From contig NZ_JAHTIK010000001.1 of NCBI RefSeq assembly GCF_025655475.1, positions 1,739,873-1,786,645 of the forward strand: a stretch of 46,773 bases of DNA, read 5' to 3'. The notes under the pieces were generated by a model. The model had not been told where the DNA came from, made no database searches, and saw only the letters and a program-made list of their open reading frames with translations. Source of the stretch: Kitasatospora sp. DSM 101779. Its GTDB lineage: Bacteria; Actinomycetota; Actinomycetes; Streptomycetales; Streptomycetaceae. The position numbers were made by a program, and so were the translations under genes. This document shows, piece after piece, positions 43,401 through 46,773 of the stretch; the stretch's first letter is position 1; each line of letters begins with the position of its first letter.

Positions 43401-44696
43401 GGCCGTCCAGGTCAGCCTGATCTGGCCGGAGCCGGGCTGGGTGTAGGCGAGACCGCCGGGCGCGCTGGGCGCCTGGGTGTCGCCGCTCTGGCCGGTGCGG
43501 GTGACGGTGTTGCTGGCTGCGGACTGGTTGCCGGCCGCGTCCTTCGCCTTGACGTAGTACGAGACGGTGGCGCTGTCCGGACGGCTGTCGGTGTACGTCA
43601 GCACGTTCCCGGCCACGCTGGTGAGCAACTCGCCGTTGGCGTAGACGTCGTAGCCGGTGACGCCGACGTTGTCGGTGGAGGCCGTCCAGGTCAGCCTGAT
43701 CTGGCCGGAGCCGGGCTGGGTGTACGCCAGGCTGCCGGGCGCACCGGGCGCCTGGGTGTCACCGGTGCTCGGGCCGTACACCTCGAACTCGGAGAGCTGG
43801 GCCGCCGGCCAGGCGCTGTTGGCGGTGAACGAGAGGCGCACGTACCGGGTGGTGGTCGTGCTCAGGTTGATCGTCGCGCTGTTCCCGGTGGCCGGGTTGA
43901 AGGTGTACGCGGCGGAGGCGACCAGGTCGGTGAAGTTGGCGCCGTCGGTGGAGCCCTGGACCTTCAGCGTCTCGCTACGGGCCTCCCAGCCGGAGGGCAG
44001 CCGCAGCACCAGCTTGTTGACCGGCACGGCGGAGCCGAGGTCGGCCTGGTACCACTGCGGGAAGGCGTTGTTGGCGCTCTCCCAGTAGGTGCCGGTGTTG
44101 CCGTCGGCCGCATTGTTCGCCGCGTACGGCGCGTTGGAGCTGCCGGCGCTGACCGAGCGCACCAGGTTGCCGGAGGCGCTGGTCGAGCCGTACACCTCCA
44201 GCTCGGAGATCTGGGCGGCCGGCCAGCCGGTGTTCGCGGTGACGCTCACCCGCACGAAGCGGGTGGTGGTGGAGGCGAAGTTGAGCCGGACGGTGTTGCC
44301 GGCGCCCGGGTCGAAGGACTGGGCGGCGGAGCCCAGGATGGTGGAGAAGGTGGACCCGTCGGTGGAGCCCAGCAGGGTCAGCGTCTCGTCCCGGGAGCCC
44401 CAGCCCGCGGGCAGCTTCAGCACCACCTGGTCGATGGCGGCGGGGCTGCCGAGATCGACCTGGACCCACTGCGGCAGCGCGTTGTTGGTCGACTCCCAGT
44501 AGGTGTCCTGGCTGCCGTCGTTGACGTTGCCCACCACCTGGACACCGGTGGAGCTGCTGGCGGTCACGGTCTTGCCGGCCGCGAGGTTCGGACCGCCGGC
44601 GGCGTGGGCCGGTACGACCGGCCCGATCACCATCAGCAGCAGTCCGGTCGCGACCGTCGCGGCGCCGAGCCGCGGCAGTGTGCGCTTGGATCTCAT
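40404..44696 (-). CDS. Secreted multidomain GH87-type alpha-1,3-glucanase/mycodextranase
   Basis: A 1,430-residue exported enzyme. Order: signal peptide to ~32 (ending VPAHAAGG); discoidin (F5/8 C) domains at ~36-171 and ~176-308; FN3 repeats at ~312-404 and ~405-497; a third discoidin-like domain ~500-637; two CARDB domains ~643-750 and ~755-868; a beta-sandwich beginning YEAEDGVLGGG (~879-1030); then a right-handed beta-helix to the end. The helix has RDTFADGINMTNGSTDNLVS and ARATGDDSFALFS. Asp1190 and Asp1213/1214 repeat the 23/24-residue spacing of the three catalytic Asp of GH87 alpha-1,3-glucanases as I recall them. Neighbours (GH13 glucosidase, sugar importer, LacI regulator) agree with alpha-glucan degradation. 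Pectate lyase and other beta-helix families are less likely. ATG at 44696. Confidence 0.85.
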   Translation of the reverse strand: MRSKRTLPRLGAATVATGLLLMVIGPVVPAHAAGGPNLAAGKTVTASSSTGVQVVGNVNDGSQDTYWESTNNALPQWVQVDLGSPAAIDQVVLKLPAGWGSRDETLTLLGSTDGSTFSTILGSAAQSFDPGAGNTVRLNFASTTTRFVRVSVTANTGWPAAQISELEVYGSTSASGNLVRSVSAGSSNAPYAANNAADGNTGTYWESANNAFPQWYQADLGSAVPVNKLVLRLPSGWEARSETLKVQGSTDGANFTDLVASAAYTFNPATGNSATINLSTTTTRYVRLSFTANSAWPAAQLSEFEVYGPSTGDTQAPGAPGSLAYTQPGSGQIRLTWTASTDNVGVTGYDVYANGELLTSVAGNVLTYTDSRPDSATVSYYVKAKDAAGNQSAASNTVTRTGQSGDTQAPSAPGGLAYTQPGSGQIRLTWTASTDNVGVTGYDVYANGSLKASVGSSVLTYTDSQPDTATVSYYVKAKDAAGNQSDSSTTVIRTGQSGGNGTNLAAGKPITANSSIYTFVATNANDNDVTSYWEGAGGSYPNTLTVALGSNADTQQVVLKLNPASVWGARTQTVEVLGREQNSSTFSTLVAAKPYAFDPASGNTVTIPVTARAADVQLKITSNTGSGAGQVAEFQVVGVPAPNPDLTVTGTTVSPASPVETDALTLATTVKNQGNAASAATSVTLYLGATKVGTAQVGALAPGASSTVNVSVPAQNAGSYQLTAKVDEANAVIEQDETNNTWTAANDLVVNQVASSDLVASPVSWSPSNPAAGNAVDFSVAIKNQGPSAAASGAHGITLTVLDSQGNAVKTLTGSYSGAIAPGATTSPVSLGSWTAVNGKYTVRTVIAADSNELPVKQANNTSSQGLYIGRGANMPFDTYEAEDGVLGGGAAVVGPNRTIGDLAGEASGRKAVTLNSTGSSVEFTTKAATNTLVTRFSIPDSASGDGTNATLNVYVDGTFLKAIDLTSKYAWLYGSETAPGNSPGSGSQRHIYDEANLLLGTTVPAGHKIKLQKDSANSSQYAIDFVSLEQATPIANPDPATYVVPAGFTHQDVQNALDKVRMDTTGTYVGVYLPAGDYQTANKFQVYGKVVKVVGAGPWFTRFYAPTTQSNTDVGFRAEATANGSTFSGFAYFGNYTSRIDGPGKVFDFSNVANITIDNIWTEHMVCMYWGANTDSMRITNSRIRDTFADGINMTNGSTDNLVSNNEARATGDDSFALFSAVDAGGADEKNNVFENLTTVLTWRAAGIAVYGGYANTFRNIYIADTLCYSAVTISSLDFGYPMNGFGASPTTNLQNMTIVRSGGHFWGQQVFPAIWVFSASKVFQGIRVSDVDIVAPTYSGIMFQTKYTGSQPENPVKDTVFTNISITGAKKSGDAFDAKSGYGIWANEMPEAGQGPAVGEAVFNNLTMSGNVKDIQNTTSTFKITVNP
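43206..43763 (-). repeat. Tandem near-identical FN3 repeats inside the glucanase gene
   Basis: Two 279-base units (43206-43484 and 43485-43763) encode FN3 domains differing at a small number of residues; long runs, for example around 43381 and 43660, are identical in DNA. Recombination between them would remove or add exactly one domain. Confidence 0.85.
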
Positions 44697-44761
44697 TGCG
44701 TCCCTCTGTCTCGGATGTCATTGCGGTGCGCGGCGTGGCGGCCCCCGGCTCCGCCGCGCGA

Positions 44762-44824
44762 GCACCCCCCGGGGGGTGCGCCGGGGCATGCCCCGGATCG
44801 GGCCGCCGGGGTGTGCGGCGGCCC
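44762..44824 (-). terminator. Three consecutive GC hairpins between the gene remnant and the glucanase gene
   Basis: GCACCCCCCGGGGGGTGC (44762-44779) and CCGGGGCATGCCCCGG (44781-44796) are perfect palindromes; GGGCCGCCG (44800-44808) pairs with CGGCGGCCC (44816-44824). They follow the remnant's stop on the minus strand and precede the glucanase ATG by 66 bases, so they may end an old transcript or shape the glucanase leader. Confidence 0.55.
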
Positions 44825-44889
44825 GAGGTCTGTGGTGGATCCGTCCTCCCGCGCCGCTGCGCGGGGCCGGTGTTCCGACCGGACGGGCG

Positions 44890-45389
44890 CTACTGGGCGA
44901 AGGCCTGCAGCGCGGAGAGCTGCCCGGCGGCCAGCCGGTGTCGCCGGTGAACTGCGGCCGGAGGTACCGGGTCTGCACGGCGGCGGGCAGCGTGAGCGTG
45001 GTGGTGTTGCCGCCGGCCGGGTCGAAGCGGTACCCGGCGGCGACGGCCAGGGTGGTGAGGGCGCTGCCACCGGTGGAGCCGAGCACCGCGACGGTCTGGG
45101 TGCGGGCGCCCCAGGCCGAGGCGGGCGGCACCGCGAGGACCAGGCGCCGGACGGGGTGCACCGTCTCCAGGTCGACCTGGATCCACTGTGGGAAGGCGCT
45201 GTTGGCGCTCTCCCCGTACGAGTTCGGGTCGCCGTCGACGGCGTTGTCGCTGCCGTAGACCTGGGTGTGGCTGCTCTCGGTGGTCGGCCGGCGCAGTGCG
45301 AGGTCGCCGGTGGGCGGCGGCGGGGTGGTGGTGCCGGTGGTGGGCGGGGTGGGCCGGAGGGCCGTGAGCGGCAGCCGCCCCTTGAGCAT
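44890..45389 (-). pseudogene. Remnant of a discoidin-domain (F5/8 C) protein with a frameshift
   Basis: A Pro/Thr linker (TPPTTGTTTPPPPTG) is followed by one F5/8 C domain: LALRRPTTESSHTQVYGSDN, DGDPNSYGESANSAFPQWIQVDL and AWGARTQTVAVLGST. It is close in style to the glucanase's own discoidin domains. After TGDTGW the frame breaks; adding one G near 44937 restores the ending PAGQLSALQAFAQ and the TAG at 44890. At the other end an in-frame TAG lies just upstream of the ATG at 45389, there is no ribosome site, no signal peptide and no catalytic domain. It is best read as the 3' end of a lost secreted hydrolase. A sequencing error could explain the single-base shift but not the missing 5' part. 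Confidence 0.75.
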
Positions 45390-45539
45390 CCGGCCGCCGT
45401 CGGCCTGCCTTCGTGGGGGAAGCTACAGGAGGAATCACCAATCTGACGTTTATATGTCTGAGTTTTGCGCGATGTCAGCCAAGAGTTACAGAGGTGCTAC
45501 AGGCATGTCAACGGATCGCACCGCATGCGGGCACACGAA

Positions 45540-45567
45540 AAGGGCGGGCACCGAAGTGCCCGCCCTT
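45540..45567 (-). terminator. Perfect hairpin after the LacI-family gene
   Basis: AAGGGCGGGCAC (45540-45551) and its exact complement (45556-45567) form a 12-bp stem with loop CGAA, 49 bases past the stop. A second small palindrome GGTCCGACGGACC adjoins it. Confidence 0.8.
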
Positions 45568-45616
45568 GGTCCGACGGACCGTCAGGGGGTGGATTGCGGG
45601 GATTCCTCCGGGATCG

Positions 45617-46630
45617 TCAACCCCGCTGGCGCACCGGGGCGGTGGACCCTCGGACCACCAGCTCCGGCTCGAAGAGCAGCTCGTCGTGGGTCACCTTCAC
45701 CCCGGCGATCTCGCCCACCAGCAGCTCCACGGCCGCCCGGCCCATCGCCTCGATGGGCTGGCGCACCGTGGTCAGCGGCGGGTCGGTGCACATCATGAAC
45801 GAGGAGTCGTCGTATCCGATCACCGACACGTCGTCAGGCACCGACAGGCCCGCCCGGCGCACCGCGCGGACGGCCCCGAGCGCCAGCGGGTCGCTCGCGC
45901 AGACCACGCCGGTGACGCCCTGGCGCAGCAGCCGGGTGGTCGCCGCCTGCCCGCCCTCCAGGCTGAACAGGGCCCGCTCCACGTGCGCGTCCGGCAGCTC
46001 GACACCGGCCCTGGCCAGCGCCGCACGGGCCGCGCCGAGCTTGCGCTGCGAGGGCACGTGGTCCGCCGGGCCGAGCACCAGGCCGACCTTCCGGTGGCCC
46101 AGCTGATGCAGGTGGCCGACGGCCTGCTCGACGGCGACCGCGTCGTCGCAGGACACCCGGGGGAAGTCCAGGTCCTCGATCGCGGCGTTCAGCAACACGG
46201 TCGGCAGGCTGCGGTCGGCGAGCCGGTCGTAGTGCTCGTGCGGGGCGTCGCCCTGGGCATACAGGCCGCCGAAGAACACGATGCCGGACACCTGCTGCTC
46301 CAGCAGCAGGTCCACGTAGTCCGCCTCGGAGACGCCGCCCGCGGTCTGGGTGCAGAGCACCGGCGTGAAGCCCTGGCCGGCCAGCGCACCGCTGACGACC
46401 TCGGCGAACGCGGGGAAGATCGGGTTCTGCAGCTCCGGCAGGACGAGGCCGACCAGGCGGGCCCGCTCGCCGCGCAGCTGGGTGGGGCGCTCGTAGCCGA
46501 GCACGTCGAGCGCAGTCAGCACCGCGGCCCGGGTCGCCTCGGAGACGCCGGGCTTCTCGTTCAGCACCCGGCTGACGGTCGCCTCGCTCACCCCGACCTT
46601 CTTCGCCACTTCGGCAAGTCGTCGTGTCAT
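45617..46630 (-). CDS. LacI-family transcription regulator, MalR-like
   Basis: A 337-residue regulator. The N-terminal LacI helix-turn-helix and hinge read RRLAEVAKKVGVSEATVSRVLNEKPGVSEATRAAVLTALDVLGYERP. The periplasmic-binding-type core follows, with LVGLVLPELQNPIFPAFAEVV, GHRKVGLVLGP, VVCASDPLALGAVRA and VSVIGYDDSSFMMCTDPPLTTVRQP. It resembles MalR regulators of streptomycete maltose genes, suggesting an alpha-glucoside inducer, which suits the neighbouring glucanase, importer and glucosidase. The ATG at 46630 has no ribosome site; a -10-like TACACT ends 7 bases before it, so the message may be leaderless. Confidence 0.94.
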   Translation of the reverse strand: MTRRLAEVAKKVGVSEATVSRVLNEKPGVSEATRAAVLTALDVLGYERPTQLRGERARLVGLVLPELQNPIFPAFAEVVSGALAGQGFTPVLCTQTAGGVSEADYVDLLLEQQVSGIVFFGGLYAQGDAPHEHYDRLADRSLPTVLLNAAIEDLDFPRVSCDDAVAVEQAVGHLHQLGHRKVGLVLGPADHVPSQRKLGAARAALARAGVELPDAHVERALFSLEGGQAATTRLLRQGVTGVVCASDPLALGAVRAVRRAGLSVPDDVSVIGYDDSSFMMCTDPPLTTVRQPIEAMGRAAVELLVGEIAGVKVTHDELLFEPELVVRGSTAPVRQRG

Positions 46631-46637
46631 GGCTGCG

Positions 46638-46669
46638 AGTGTACGGCAAAAGACGCAAGCGGCTTGCGT
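46638..46669 (-). promoter_or_regulatory. LacI-family gene promoter with palindromic operator
   Basis: ACGCAAGCGGCTTGCGT (46653-46669) is a perfect 8+1+8 palindrome of the kind bound by LacI-family proteins. Read on the minus strand, the -10-like TACACT (46643-46638) lies 9 bases downstream of it and 7 bases ahead of the ATG, so a bound repressor would block polymerase. This fits autoregulation. Confidence 0.65.
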
Positions 46670-46773
46670 GAATTTGCAGAGCTTGCCACGCTCGCTTTCC
46701 GCGTACGAATGACTACCATGCGTGACTGACCGCCACATGGCGCCACCCGTCCCGCCCACCCGGCGACGGTCCG

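Noticed and set aside
40404..44696. Pectate lyase or polygalacturonase identity for the beta-helix enzyme
   Set aside because: The catalytic Asp spacing, the YEAEDG sandwich before the helix and the alpha-glucoside neighbours fit GH87 better.
45390..45616. AT-rich block near 45430-45500 as an active promoter
   Set aside because: TTGACA and TATAAA-like boxes exist on the minus strand but would drive only the decayed remnant; kept as a probable relic and not annotated.

Overview
The window reads as chromosomal DNA of a high-GC actinomycete, most likely Streptomyces or Kitasatospora. GC is very high. The Pup-proteasome locus is complete (pafA, prcA, prcB, pup, dop, arc, with pafB, pafC, tatA, tatC, trmI and a RecB-like nuclease around it). 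Several starts are GTG, and sugar importers lack their own ATPase. No tRNA, rRNA, CRISPR array, insertion sequence or prophage was seen.

Layout. (1) Positions 1-5650, minus strand: a catabolic locus that fits trans-4-hydroxy-L-proline use. It holds an epimerase, a DapA-type deaminase, a three-subunit FAD/[2Fe-2S] dehydrogenase, the start of a semialdehyde dehydrogenase, and a cupin gene. Two promoter-like sites share the motif TGTGACATWTTA, a candidate operator. (2) 5755-20665: tatC-tatA, two small genes, pafC-pafB, three FKBP-type isomerase genes, pafA, prcA-prcB, pup, dop and arc on the minus strand, then a divergent ferredoxin. Near-perfect hairpins divide this into separate transcription units. 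(3) 20690-28500: an LppP/LprE-like exported protein, trmI, an M50/CBS protease, a RecB-like nuclease coupled to an orphan LuxR-type response regulator, an orphan peptide-binding lipoprotein and a HAD phosphatase. (4) 28560-33850: metH with a structured leader, diverging from a secreted TIM-barrel hydrolase-like protein and a GNAT acetyltransferase. (5) 34040-34990: a TetR regulator and DUF1304 membrane protein pair with its own palindromic operator. (6) 34986-46630: an alpha-glucan utilisation locus with a GH13 alpha-glucosidase, two sugar permeases, a sugar-binding lipoprotein, a 1,430-residue secreted GH87-type glucanase, a decayed discoidin-domain gene remnant and a LacI/MalR-like regulator.

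How the parts work together. In region 1 the epimerase makes cis-4-hydroxy-D-proline, the trimeric flavoenzyme oxidises it, the DapA-like enzyme deaminates the product, and the aldehyde dehydrogenase makes 2-oxoglutarate. In region 2 PafA attaches Pup, Dop removes it, Arc unfolds the substrates, and PrcA/PrcB degrade them. Pup here ends in Glu, so ligation would not need prior deamidation. In region 6 the secreted enzyme would cut an alpha-1,3-containing glucan. The binding protein and permeases, with an ATPase encoded elsewhere (MsiK in streptomycetes), would import oligosaccharides, the cytoplasmic GH13 enzyme would hydrolyse them, and the LacI-family protein probably regulates the set. Region 6 is the least ordinary part of the window.
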